Shown here: piece by piece, positions 7,111 to 14,976 of the stretch
How positions within the stretch are numbered: position 1 is the stretch's first letter
How the letters are laid out: each line of letters begins with the position of its first letter
Source of the DNA: Streptomyces sp. CNH099
Lineage (GTDB): Bacteria; Actinomycetota; Actinomycetes; Streptomycetales; Streptomycetaceae
Length of the DNA: 36,741 nucleotides
Reading direction: 5' to 3'
Assembly: GCA_000514715.1 (NCBI GenBank)
Contig: AZWL01000044.1
Location: 1 to 36,741, forward strand
Notes under the pieces: model-generated
What the model was told of the DNA's origin: nothing
The model's input: only the letters and a program-made list of their open reading frames with translations
Database searches by the model: none
Program-made: the position numbers and the translations under genes

Positions 7111-8777
7111 CCGGTACCCGCAGGCGTGGCCGGTCCTCGGCGGCCCCTCCAGCACCAGCGCAGGAGGCTGGAGCGGTGCCCGGCGAGCCGGGGCCGGGCC
7201 CTGTCGGTGTCCTGGGTGTGCGGCGCCGGGTGCGGTTGTTGGCGTTGGCTGCTGCGTTGGCCGCGGGCGCGCAGGTGGCCATGGCCTGGTCCGTCCACGC
7301 GCACCGCCTTCTGGCCGCGCCGTGGGCGGTGGCCGCCGCGGCGGGTCTGGGCGCGGTGGTGGTCTGGCTCGGGGACCGCGAGGCACGGCAGATCGACAAG
7401 GAAACGCAGGCCGTGGTGGAGCACGTCCGCCAACAGGCAGTAGCGCAGGACCGCCAGCAGGTGGAGCAGGAACACCGGGAGGTGGAGAGCGAGCGGCGGG
7501 AGTTCGGTCAGTGGCTGAGCCGCTGGGCGTTGATGATTGAGGAGGGCGGCAAGGCCGTCGTGGTGGCGGTGGAGCACCTGCGGCGTGGTGAGCAGCCTGC
7601 CGCTGTTGTCCACCCGTCCGGGCCGCGGCCTGATGAGCCGATCCTGGCGTTCGAGTATGACCTGTGCGTATTCCGGGCCCAGGCGCTGGACGCGGTGGTG
7701 CAGGCGGCGACCCGGCCGGCAGGTCAGGCTCAGCAGGCGGCGGCGTTTGTGCACATCGCGCGGCGGCTGCAGACGCTGGCGACCCGGCAGTTGACGAAGC
7801 TGGATGACCTGGAGGACGACGTGGAGGACCCTGTCCTCCTCCACGGACTGTACGAACTCGATCACTTGGTGGTGTTGGCCAGGCGGCAGGTGGAGAGCAT
7901 CGCGGTCCTCGGCGGCGCCGAGCCGCGCCGTGCGAAGGACCCGCTGCTGCTGGCCGGCGTGTTGCAGCAGGTGGCCGCTGAGATTGCTGAGTTCCGCCGG
8001 GTGCGCGTGGTGCATACGCAGCTCGACGTCGCCTTGCCTGGCTTCGCGGTGCCGGGGGTGATCCACTTGCTCGCCGAGCTGGTGGAGAACGCGACGAAGT
8101 TCTCTCCTCACGGCACTCAGGTGGAGGTGCGCGTCGAGCTGGTCACCACCGGTGTGGCCGTCACGGTCGAAGACCGGGGTCTGCGCATGAAGCCGGACAA
8201 GCTCGCTCACATGAACTCCCTGCTGGCTGCCCCGAGTGAGATCGACAAGGACGAGCAGTTGCGCCAGGGGCGCATAGGGCTGCCGGTCGCCGCCCTCCTC
8301 GCGCAGCGGTACGGCATCCACGTCGAGCTGCGGGACAGCGTTCTGGGCGGCACACAGGCCCTGGTCCTGCTGCCCCACCGCCTGCTCACCACCCTCGACA
8401 CCGCCCCGCCTCACCTGCCCGCAACGCCCGCGGGGCCGCCGCAGGCTGCGGCCATCGCGGCCTGCGGCGGCAGCCGCTTGCCGCCCCAGGGCGAGCCGCA
8501 GCCCGCTCAGGTCGCCGCGCCGGGCGTCGGCGCGCACCCGTACGCGGAGGGCGCCGTGGGCGTGGGGTCGGCGGAGGCTTCGGGCAGACCGGAGTTGCCC
8601 AGGCGCAGCGAGGCTCAGCCGCCGCAACGCGCGCCGGACGCACCGGCGAGCCGTGCCCGAGGGCACGCCCGGCCCGCCAACCCGGGCAACCCGCGGTTGC
8701 TCGCGCAGTTCACCGCAGGGACAGGGCCCAGTGGCCCTGACCCCGCGCCCCCGGGCTTGGCCGATCCCACCCCCTGA
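7107..8777 (+). CDS. cvnA: CvnA-type sensor histidine-kinase-like membrane protein
   Basis: First gene of a conservon. The 556-residue protein has two membrane helices (about 38-60 and 70-90) with little between them, a charged coiled stretch (about 90-140), and a C-terminal ATPase fold with the N-box LVENATKFSP near residue 325, a G1-like segment EDRGLRM and a G2-like GRIGLPVAALLAQRYGI near 387-403. Conservon kinases lack a normal phosphoacceptor histidine; here the corresponding helix reads LATRQLTKLDDLEDDVED without one. The last 130 residues are Pro/Ala-rich and disordered. In known conservons CvnA sits at the membrane and associates with CvnB-D like an eukaryotic G-protein-coupled complex. 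GTG 7107 overlaps the preceding stop by four bases. The G1 box shows R where G is usual. Confidence 0.85.
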   Translation: MTGTRRRGRSSAAPPAPAQEAGAVPGEPGPGPVGVLGVRRRVRLLALAAALAAGAQVAMAWSVHAHRLLAAPWAVAAAAGLGAVVVWLGDREARQIDKETQAVVEHVRQQAVAQDRQQVEQEHREVESERREFGQWLSRWALMIEEGGKAVVVAVEHLRRGEQPAAVVHPSGPRPDEPILAFEYDLCVFRAQALDAVVQAATRPAGQAQQAAAFVHIARRLQTLATRQLTKLDDLEDDVEDPVLLHGLYELDHLVVLARRQVESIAVLGGAEPRRAKDPLLLAGVLQQVAAEIAEFRRVRVVHTQLDVALPGFAVPGVIHLLAELVENATKFSPHGTQVEVRVELVTTGVAVTVEDRGLRMKPDKLAHMNSLLAAPSEIDKDEQLRQGRIGLPVAALLAQRYGIHVELRDSVLGGTQALVLLPHRLLTTLDTAPPHLPATPAGPPQAAAIAACGGSRLPPQGEPQPAQVAAPGVGAHPYAEGAVGVGSAEASGRPELPRRSEAQPPQRAPDAPASRARGHARPANPGNPRLLAQFTAGTGPSGPDPAPPGLADPTP

Positions 8778-8848
8778 CACCCCCTCCTGCCAAGACCCCC
8801 ATCGATTTGCCCGGCCCCCTGCCGGACACCAACGCATCGGAGCATCAG

Positions 8849-9331
8849 ATGGAAGGCGAGACCACGGCCAGCGCGCCCCTTGGGGCCCCCACCCTTATCA
8901 ACCTGGCCGGACCGGCCGGCACGGGAAAGGACCTGAGCTGGCTGCTGGAGCGGTTCTTGCGCACGGTGCCGGGCACGACCGCCGCGGTGCTGGTGTCCCG
9001 GGACGGGATCAAGAAGGCCGACGCAGGACTGGAGGACGGCAAGGTCGACCGGCTCTGCGCGATCGTCGCAGGCATGCACTCACTCGGCCTCGGCCTGGGG
9101 TCGCTGAAGAACTCGGACGGCGAGTTGCGGAACGTGGCAGTCGAGCACGACGCCCTGATCTTCTTTGCGGTCAGCGCCGGCGCGGGAAGCCTCCTGGGCG
9201 TGCTGGCCGAACCCGGCACGGACGCGGGCATGATCGGGCACGAGACGCTCCAGCTCGTCCAGTCTGTCGCCGAGGAACTGGGCACCCCGCCGCGTCACGC
9301 CCCAGCGGCCGACGACGGGGCAGGGGCGTGA
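8849..9331 (+). CDS. cvnB: CvnB-type roadblock/LC7 domain protein
   Basis: The 160-residue protein has the roadblock/LC7 pattern of conservon B proteins: LSWLLERFLRTVPGTTAAVL at about 28-47, VSRDGIKKA, the helix with LCAIVAGMHSLG, and the strand VEHDALIFFAVSAGAGSLLGVLA. Roadblock proteins in bacteria regulate Ras-like GTPases, here CvnD two genes downstream. ATG 8849 is preceded by ggag at six bases; a TTG at 8807 would add 14 residues but has no better site. The first 25 residues contain GPAGTGKD, which resembles a P-loop by chance; family members do not bind ATP there. It sits between CvnA and CvnC in standard conservon order. Confidence 0.85.
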   Translation: MEGETTASAPLGAPTLINLAGPAGTGKDLSWLLERFLRTVPGTTAAVLVSRDGIKKADAGLEDGKVDRLCAIVAGMHSLGLGLGSLKNSDGELRNVAVEHDALIFFAVSAGAGSLLGVLAEPGTDAGMIGHETLQLVQSVAEELGTPPRHAPAADDGAGA

Positions 9332-9332
9332 A

Positions 9333-9719
9333 GTGGCTGGCGAAGGCCCCGCGTGGTCCACCGACCCCGGCCCCGTGGTGCGCCCGTACGCGCTCACCCG
9401 CGGCAGGACTCGCCCGGCCCACGCGATGCGGATGCATTCAAGGCTTCTGACCCTCCCCAGCCCTGCCGCGCGCCAGGTGGTCACGCCCGAGGCCAGGCGC
9501 GTCGTGCAGTTGTGCCGCGGCCACGGCTGCGCGGTCGCGGAGATCGCCGCCACCTTGGGCCGCCCGGTGCACGTCACCAAGATCCTCTTATCCGACCTAA
9601 TCGACAGCAACGTCCTGATGATCCAGCCCGCCGAAGACGGCGCCGACCCGACCGACCCGAACTTCCTTGGAGAGATCCTTGCCGGTTTACGACGACTCCC
9701 CGACCGGGCAGGCACCTGA
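9333..9719 (+). CDS. cvnC: CvnC-type DUF742 protein
   Basis: The 128-residue protein matches the DUF742 family: VVRPYALTRGRTRP near the N-terminus, then a winged-helix-like segment EARRVVQLCRGHGCAVAEIA, and VHVTKILLSDLIDSNVL near the middle. DUF742 proteins are the C component of conservons, probably an adaptor between the membrane kinase-like protein and the GTPase. It starts at GTG 9333, one base after the cvnB stop, and its end overlaps the start of the GTPase gene by about 40 bases. Codon 86 (9588-9590, in the KILLSD segment) is TTA, so bldA control is likely. Confidence 0.85.
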   Translation: MAGEGPAWSTDPGPVVRPYALTRGRTRPAHAMRMHSRLLTLPSPAARQVVTPEARRVVQLCRGHGCAVAEIAATLGRPVHVTKILLSDLIDSNVLMIQPAEDGADPTDPNFLGEILAGLRRLPDRAGT

Positions 9720-10332
9720 GCCGGCGCCGACGGTCGACGCGAAGATCGTGATCGCGGGCGGCTTCGGCGTCGGAAAGACCACCCTGGTCAAGTCGGTCAG
9801 CGAGATCACCCCGCTGACCACCGAAGAGACCCTGACCAGCGCCGGCACCGAAGTCGATGACCTGGCAGGCATCGAGGCCAAGACCGCCACCACCGTGGCC
9901 ATGGACTTCGGCCGCATCACCCTGACCACCCCGCGGCGGCAGATGGTGCTGTATCTGTACGGGACCCCCGGCCAGGAGCGGTTCCTGTTCACCTGGGACG
10001 ACCTGTCCTACGGCGCCATCGGCGCCGTGGTACTGGTCGACACCCGACGCTTGGCGGACGCCTTCGTCCCCGTCGAGTTCTTCGAACACCGAATGCCGTT
10101 CGTCGTCGCGGTCAACGAGTTCGAAGGCGCCCTCTACCGCTACCACCCCGAAGAGGTCCGCACCGCGTTGGAGATACCTCCCGATGTGCCGGTGCGGGCA
10201 TGCGACGCCCGCGACCGACACTCCGCGGCCGGAGTGCTGGAACACCTCCTGATGCACGCCCTTGCCGTGGCCGAAGGCCGCACCCACCGCCGATCCCTGA
10301 CCGCCACCACCGCCCTGGGAGCCCGCACATGA
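9679..10332 (+). CDS. cvnD: CvnD-type Ras-like GTPase
   Basis: The 217-residue protein is a small GTPase of the conservon D type. The P-loop is GGFGVGKTT at 27-35, a threonine-rich switch region follows (TPLTTEETLTSAGTE at 44-58), and YGTPGQERFLF at 94-104 is the switch II signature shared with MglA/Rab-like proteins. AVNEFEG further on takes the place of the usual NKxD base-recognition motif, as is common in this family. I chose TTG 9679 because ggagag lies just upstream and the start PVYDDSP is typical; TTG 9667 is an alternative. The gene overlaps cvnC upstream, and its stop overlaps the GAF gene start (ATGA, 10329-10332). Confidence 0.87.
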   Translation: MPVYDDSPTGQAPEPAPTVDAKIVIAGGFGVGKTTLVKSVSEITPLTTEETLTSAGTEVDDLAGIEAKTATTVAMDFGRITLTTPRRQMVLYLYGTPGQERFLFTWDDLSYGAIGAVVLVDTRRLADAFVPVEFFEHRMPFVVAVNEFEGALYRYHPEEVRTALEIPPDVPVRACDARDRHSAAGVLEHLLMHALAVAEGRTHRRSLTATTALGART

Positions 10333-10943
10333 TCACCTTCGATGCCGACAACGGCCTGCACCGCCCGGCCCCAGACGCCGACGCCCAGCGCCGCTTACAA
10401 CGGCTGCACGACCTCGGCCTCGACGGGCCCGACGAGGTCTTCGACACCCTCGCAGCCCGCCTGGCTGAGGCCGCCGACGCCCCGTACGCCATGGTCAACA
10501 TCCGTACGCCCGCAGGGCAGAGCTTCGTCGGCCTGCACAACCCGCCCGCCGACGACCTCCTCGGCGGCCTGCCGCGGGTAGGCCGAACGATGGAACACCA
10601 GCACGGCTACTGCCCGGTGGTCATGCACCGAGGCAAGCCCTTGGTGCTCCCCAACGTGTTCGCCTCCCCGCGATTCGCAGGCAACCCGGTGGTCGACATG
10701 ATCGGCATCCGCTCCTACGCCGGAGCCCCCCTCCGAGACGAAAAGACCGGACTCGTGCTGGGCACCGTGTGCTGGGTCGGCACCTCAGAACGCGACTTCT
10801 CCACCGCCGACGCTCACCTCGACCTGATCAAAGCCCACCGCGACACAGCGATGGAGCTGATCTACACCCGTGCCGCCCACCTCACCACCACCCCGCCGGG
10901 CACGGCCGACGCAGCCACAAGCCCGGACGCAGTACCGCAGTAG
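10329..10943 (+). CDS. GAF-domain protein in conservon E position
   Basis: The 204-residue protein consists mainly of one GAF domain: FDTLAARLAEAADAPYAMVN at about 38-57, EHQHGYCPVVMHRGKPLVLP, then IRSYAGAPLRDEKTGLVLG and the closing helix AHLDLIKAHRD. GAF domains bind small ligands, cyclic nucleotides or haem, or sense redox state. It lacks any output domain, so it probably passes a signal to the CvnA-D complex made by the same operon. In better-studied conservons the next gene is often a cytochrome P450; a GAF protein here is a different partner. ATG 10329 overlaps the cvnD stop. Codon 23 (10395-10397) is TTA. Bases 10944-11021 to the next gene show only its ribosome site. Confidence 0.85.
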   Translation: MITFDADNGLHRPAPDADAQRRLQRLHDLGLDGPDEVFDTLAARLAEAADAPYAMVNIRTPAGQSFVGLHNPPADDLLGGLPRVGRTMEHQHGYCPVVMHRGKPLVLPNVFASPRFAGNPVVDMIGIRSYAGAPLRDEKTGLVLGTVCWVGTSERDFSTADAHLDLIKAHRDTAMELIYTRAAHLTTTPPGTADAATSPDAVPQ

Positions 10944-11021
10944 AACTGCACCCGCCACGGCACACCTGCGCCGACAGCCGAGACCAGCGACCCGAGCAAG
11001 CCGAGAAGGAAAGGGGTACCG

Positions 11022-12266
11022 ATGACCTCGACGACCGCCTTGTTCCTGACCGACGAGCACGAGGCCCTGCGCACCAAGATCCGCACCTACGCCGAAACCG
11101 AGATCGCCCCCCGCGTGGCGGAGATGGAAGCCCACCGTCACGTGGACCAGGACCTGTCCGCACGGATCGCCCGGCAGGGCTGGATCGGCGCCACCATCGA
11201 CCCCGCTTACGGCGGCATGGGCGCCGGGCACCTGGCGAAGACCCTCATCATCGAGGAGATCTCGCGGGTCAGCGGCGCGATGGGCGCGATGGTCCAGGCG
11301 TCCCAGCTCGGCACCGCCAAGATCATTTACTACGGCTGTGACGAGCAGCGCAAGACCTGGCTGCCGCGCATAGCCGCCGGCACCTGCCTGCCCACGATCG
11401 CCGTCACCGAGGCCGACTCCGGCAGCCACGTCCTGGGCATGCAGGCCACCGCCCGCCGCGACGGCGACGACTACATCCTGTCGGGCCGGAAGGTCTACAT
11501 CGGCAACAGCCACATCGGTGACCTTCACGGCGTCGTGGTCCGTACCGGGCCCGGCTCGCGCGGGCTGTCCGCGTTCCTGGTCGAGGCCGACCGGCCGGGG
11601 CTGTCCCTGGGCCCGCACCGGCCGGCGATGGGCCTGCACGGCTTCTCCTTCGGCGAGCTATTCCTCGACGGCTGCCGGGTGCCGGCTAGCAACATGATCG
11701 GCGCGGAAGGCGAGGGCCTGGACGTCGCTTACTCCTCCAGCGTGCTGTACGGCAGGCCGAACCTCGCCGCCGTCGCGCTGGGTATCCACCAGGCCATCAT
11801 CGAGCAATCCGTCGCCGTCGCCGAGAGACGCATCCGCCACGGCCAGCCGCTGGCCGAGCTGCCCACGATCCAGCAGCGGCTCGGGCGGATGCAGTCGAGG
11901 CTGACGACCGCTCGCACTGTGCTGTACGACGCCGTACACAAGCTCGACCTCGGCCTGCCGTGCGACGACGAGCTGATCAACGCCAAGCACACCGGCGTCG
12001 AGGCCCTACTGGCCACCGCACAGGACGGAATGCGGCTGCACGGCGCAGCCGGGCTGTACCCGGACCAGCCGATGGAGCGGTTCTTCCGCGACGCGCAGCA
12101 CGTCGAGCCACCAGCCGGCACCGACGACATCCAGCTCCACCGCCTCGGCGAGAAGGCCCTCGGCCGCACCCGCGGCCAATGGTCCCAGCGTCACGCCCCT
12201 CCGCAGCCGACGACATCGAAAGCCGCCCCCGCACTGCGCCCAACCACACCATCCGCAACGAGCTGA
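11022..12266 (+). CDS. Acyl-CoA dehydrogenase family protein lacking the usual catalytic glutamates
   Basis: This 414-residue flavoprotein homologue has the full three-domain layout: N-terminal helices (1-120), the FAD-strand segment IAVTEADSGSHVLG at 126-139, the beta domain with YILSGRKVYIGN at 151-162, and C-terminal helices with GMRLHGAAGLYPDQPMERFF at 336-355. Family enzymes remove alpha and beta hydrogens from acyl thioesters using a glutamate. At the medium-chain position (YEGT motif) this protein has Ala365 (PAGT), and at the isovaleryl-CoA position it has Gly244 (VLYGRPN), so no canonical base is visible. It may use another residue, act as an oxygenase or ACP-directed enzyme, or bind flavin without dehydrogenation. 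Excellent ribosome site (aaaggggt) before ATG 11022. The next gene starts 10 bases after it. Confidence 0.88.
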   Translation: MTSTTALFLTDEHEALRTKIRTYAETEIAPRVAEMEAHRHVDQDLSARIARQGWIGATIDPAYGGMGAGHLAKTLIIEEISRVSGAMGAMVQASQLGTAKIIYYGCDEQRKTWLPRIAAGTCLPTIAVTEADSGSHVLGMQATARRDGDDYILSGRKVYIGNSHIGDLHGVVVRTGPGSRGLSAFLVEADRPGLSLGPHRPAMGLHGFSFGELFLDGCRVPASNMIGAEGEGLDVAYSSSVLYGRPNLAAVALGIHQAIIEQSVAVAERRIRHGQPLAELPTIQQRLGRMQSRLTTARTVLYDAVHKLDLGLPCDDELINAKHTGVEALLATAQDGMRLHGAAGLYPDQPMERFFRDAQHVEPPAGTDDIQLHRLGEKALGRTRGQWSQRHAPPQPTTSKAAPALRPTTPSATS

Positions 12267-12276
12267 CGAGACACCC

Positions 12277-13023
12277 ATGCCCCTCAACCACGACCACCCC
12301 GACTCTCCTGACCCGCCCGGAACCTGCGACACGGTCACGGTGATGCCGCTGACCGGCCCGTATCTGCCGCCCCCTCAGCCGGCAGCGCCTCTGCTGGCAC
12401 TGGAAGCCGTACCCGGCGCCAGAGCGACCACCCTGGCCTGCCAGCTTGCCCGCCAGCTGGCCGATCTGCGCGGCGGGACGGCCGTGCCCACGGTGGTCCA
12501 CCTCGTGCCGGACTTCGTCCGCACCTGGCCCGCGATGGCCACCACCGGCACCCGGAGGCCCTTACCGCAGCTGGCCCGCCACGCCGCCGGGCTGCTCGAC
12601 GCCTCCGACACCATCCGACGCCACCTCCAAGCCGGCCCCGTGATCGCCAACAGGCACCTCTCGTCTCTCCTGGTGTGCCACGCAGCTGCCAGCGGCGCGA
12701 CGATCTCGCAGGCGCAAGCGGTACTAGCCCCCGTCCGGGGGTACCTGGCGATACCGACACGCACGATCTACCTCATGACCTCCGCCCAGACGCTGCGTCG
12801 GCGGCTTGAGGCCAAGACCGATCTCACGCCCTTCTCGCAGGGCCTGCTCCACGTCCACGGCCGGCTCGAACAGGTCCAAGACCACCTCGCCGTCCTAGCC
12901 GCCGCCGACCAGGACAGCGTGGTGCTCGACGCTGACGGCCAGACACCCGAAGAGATCGCCGAGGAGATCATCCGCACGATGCAGGAGAGACCCGCTGACG
13001 CCGACATGGCCCTGCAGACCTGA
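12277..13023 (+). CDS. Thymidylate-kinase-like P-loop protein with degenerate P-loop
   Basis: The 248-residue protein follows the dTMP kinase fold plan: LLALEAVPGARATTLACQLA at 39-58 in the P-loop position, VIANRHLSSLLVCH at 122-135 where kinases have a DRY segment, TIYLMTSAQTLRRRL at 163-177, and a closing VVLDADGQTPEEIAEEI at 215-231. In active kinases the loop is GxxGxGKTT; here Lys is Ala50 and the following Gly is Arg49, and the DR pair is NR. ATP binding in the usual way is therefore doubtful. The first 35 residues are Pro-rich. Codon 96 (12562-12564) is TTA. It closes the operon and is followed at once by a strong hairpin. It may have become a nucleotide sensor or scaffold; the function is unknown. 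Confidence 0.7.
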   Translation: MPLNHDHPDSPDPPGTCDTVTVMPLTGPYLPPPQPAAPLLALEAVPGARATTLACQLARQLADLRGGTAVPTVVHLVPDFVRTWPAMATTGTRRPLPQLARHAAGLLDASDTIRRHLQAGPVIANRHLSSLLVCHAAASGATISQAQAVLAPVRGYLAIPTRTIYLMTSAQTLRRRLEAKTDLTPFSQGLLHVHGRLEQVQDHLAVLAAADQDSVVLDADGQTPEEIAEEIIRTMQERPADADMALQT

Positions 13024-13070
13024 CGGTCGGCAAGCTCCCCTCCCGTGCACTGGGCCGCCGAGAGGGGACC

Positions 13071-13101
13071 GGGCGGAGCACCAGACGGCGATGCTCCGCC
13101 C
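13071..13101 (+). terminator. Hairpin terminator after the conservon operon
   Basis: Gggcggagca (13071-13080) and tgctccgccc (13092-13101) form a perfect 10-bp stem with an 11-base loop, 47 bases after the stop at 13023. There is no T run, which is usual for Streptomyces terminators. Confidence 0.65.
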
Positions 13102-13262
13102 CTGGGCCCGCGGTCGCCGACCGCGCGCCGCGTCCGGCATCGAGGTTCCCCCCGTACCTCCGCCGGATGCCGGCCGACCGGCCGGCGCCGCGGGCCCGCC
13201 GGGACGCACCCGCTGGGGAGTGCTCGTGCGTCCCACTGCGCCAACGCCCTCCGCTCGGGCGG

Positions 13263-13321
13263 GGGCACGGCGCAAACCGCGCCGTGCCCGCGGAGCACAC
13301 CTACAGCTTCGCGGGCACGGC
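13263..13321 (+). promoter_or_regulatory. Leader with mutually exclusive hairpins upstream of the CPBP gene
   Basis: Three arms are visible. Arm A is gggcacggcgc (13263-13273). Arm B is gcgccgtgcccgcg (13279-13292). Arm C is cgcgggcacggc (13310-13321). B pairs perfectly with A (11 bp, 5-base loop) or with C (12 bp, 17-base loop), but not with both. This is the geometry of an attenuator, or may simply be one strong terminator with a chance third arm. The remaining bases from 13102 to 13406 contain no gene I can support. Confidence 0.45.
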
Positions 13322-13406
13322 CGACGGCCCTGCACCAGAACGGAGAGGACTGTGCCCCTGCTGCTCCCTCCCCCCGCACGTTCGCCCTTTGGGGCCTGAG
13401 AGGAAC

Positions 13407-14573
13407 ATGGTGATGACGACATTGCCTGCTGGGCGTGAGCGCGAAGTGTCCTCGCGCGCGGCGCCAGCGCCTGCAACCGAGGTCCGCTGGACGCTCTGGT
13501 CCAAGCCCGGTGGCTTGCGGCGCTGGTTGGAGCGCGCGTGGCGCGGTCCGCAGCTGGACGCCGACGGACTCCGCCGCCCTGCGTGGGCCGCGTCGCCGGT
13601 GGGCGCGCGGTGGGCCATGCTGGACCTATGCGGCCTGCTGTTGATCGTTACCGCGCTCGCGCCGGCCGGCGCGGTGATGACATTCGCTGCCCTGTGCGGG
13701 GTGACATTCGGCCCTGCTGCAGGAGATTTTCTGCTAGCGGCTGTCGTCACCGCGAATATTGCGATCATGTTGTGGCTGGGAATCCTGGTATTCGGCCGGG
13801 GCGCACAGTGGCCGGTGCGTATGTCGGCCGTAGCAGCCGGCGGAGCCACGGTCGCTACACACGCACCGCGGGGTGGGCAGATAGCGCTACCGCCGTTCCT
13901 GGGAAGCCTGGCCCTGTGTATTTCCCTGACCTGGCTGACATTTGAAGTGTGCCGCCGCCACGGCATCAATCGGGAACAGCTTGGCATCGCACCGGCCCAG
14001 GCGCGCACCCCTTCCGGTCGGCGCCAAGCACGTCACGTCGCGATGACAGTGGCTTTCATCTGCACAGTTGCCGCACTTTTACAAGGGGTGCTCGCAGCCC
14101 TCCTGCGGATGTGGCCGAGTTTGCCAGTGATGCGCACGAGCCAGCACCAGGCACTGGGACTGGACCTGTGGTGGGAAGTCCCGCTGAACGTTCTTTCCAC
14201 CCTGGTGATGGAGGATGTGATCGTCATTGCGGCGGTGGTGACACTCCTTGCCGCGGCACGCAGCCCTGCCTGGATCAGTTATGCCCTAGCCGGCGTGATG
14301 GCGGTCGCCGGCCACGCCTATTTCGGTCTTCCCGCCCTGGCCGCTCTGCCCTACGCTTGGTGGCGCCTTCACATCTACCGGCAAACGGGCCGGCTGACTC
14401 CACTGATCGCCGGCCACGCAGCTTTCGACCTGGCCGGCGCTGCCGCACAATCGATACCACTGTCAGCGAAACTTGCGGTGGCTCTGCTTCTCGTGCTGGG
14501 GATGGAGTTCATCGACCGCACAGGACCGGAAAACAAACGGGCGGCTCGTTCGGCCGATCAGTCGTCCGGCTGA
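13407..14573 (+). CDS. CPBP-family (Abi/CAAX-protease-like) membrane protein
   Basis: The 388-residue integral membrane protein has about eight hydrophobic helices (first near 70-95). The CPBP pattern is in its second half: ED at 269-270 in place of the EExxxR motif, GHAYFG with His303, and GHAAFD with His337 and Asp341. The family includes prenyl-protein proteases and bacteriocin self-immunity proteins. Motif 1 is weak (second Glu replaced by Asp, no Arg at the expected position), so catalytic activity is uncertain. ATG 13407 has the ribosome site gagagga. The first 65 residues are cytoplasmic and charged. Codon 225 (14079-14081) is TTA. The gene seems monocistronic, between a hairpin-rich leader and a 400-base gap. 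Confidence 0.78.
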   Translation: MVMTTLPAGREREVSSRAAPAPATEVRWTLWSKPGGLRRWLERAWRGPQLDADGLRRPAWAASPVGARWAMLDLCGLLLIVTALAPAGAVMTFAALCGVTFGPAAGDFLLAAVVTANIAIMLWLGILVFGRGAQWPVRMSAVAAGGATVATHAPRGGQIALPPFLGSLALCISLTWLTFEVCRRHGINREQLGIAPAQARTPSGRRQARHVAMTVAFICTVAALLQGVLAALLRMWPSLPVMRTSQHQALGLDLWWEVPLNVLSTLVMEDVIVIAAVVTLLAAARSPAWISYALAGVMAVAGHAYFGLPALAALPYAWWRLHIYRQTGRLTPLIAGHAAFDLAGAAAQSIPLSAKLAVALLLVLGMEFIDRTGPENKRAARSADQSSG

Positions 14574-14976
14574 TGCAACGCGCCGCTATGAAAAGACGCA
14601 CTGAGGGTATTGCGCAGATCGAGATCCCCGTATTCAAGAAGATCGCCGACTGCCTTGGAGGCGCCGGGACCTCTTCCAGTATGAGGCCGCTCAGCCTGTC
14701 GCAAGAATCGTCGGGAATGGCCAACAGTGGCCGTGCGCAAACACAGCGTCAGACGGGTATGAACGCATCCTTGCAAGCGAAGCTCTCCGGCCTCCGGAAC
14801 TTCGACATGCCATCGCCGCTCAGGGGCGTCGAGTTCCGGAACCCGAATGGCGTGGCGATCGCCGCCGGAACAGCCACCGGCCGCCCGCGTGTCATTGGAA
14901 CTGCCGCAACACCGGACAGGAACGCTGCCCCAATGATCGCCGAACCCAGAAATGGCACCCATCGGAGGCTGTGTAG
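14574..14976. other. Intergenic stretch without a supported gene
   Basis: About 400 bases with lower G+C than the flanks. Short frames exist on both strands, but none has good codon bias, a ribosome site and family resemblance together. The only clear signal is ggagg at 14964-14968, the ribosome site of the following gene. A promoter for 14977 is expected here. Confidence 0.5.

Noticed and set aside
6792..8837. A 681-codon minus-strand open frame
   Set aside because: It lies antisense to the second methyltransferase and cvnA, which have clear family motifs. Its translation is Arg/Leu/Gln-rich without domains.
8887..8935. GPAGTGKD in cvnB as a nucleotide-binding P-loop
   Set aside because: It sits in the variable N-terminus ahead of a roadblock domain, which binds no nucleotide, and lacks the following Ser/Thr and strand context.
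13071..13321. CRISPR-like or tandem repeats from the repeated gggcac/gtgccc words
   Set aside because: They are arms of hairpins with no regular spacing or unit length. No CRISPR array is present anywhere in the window.
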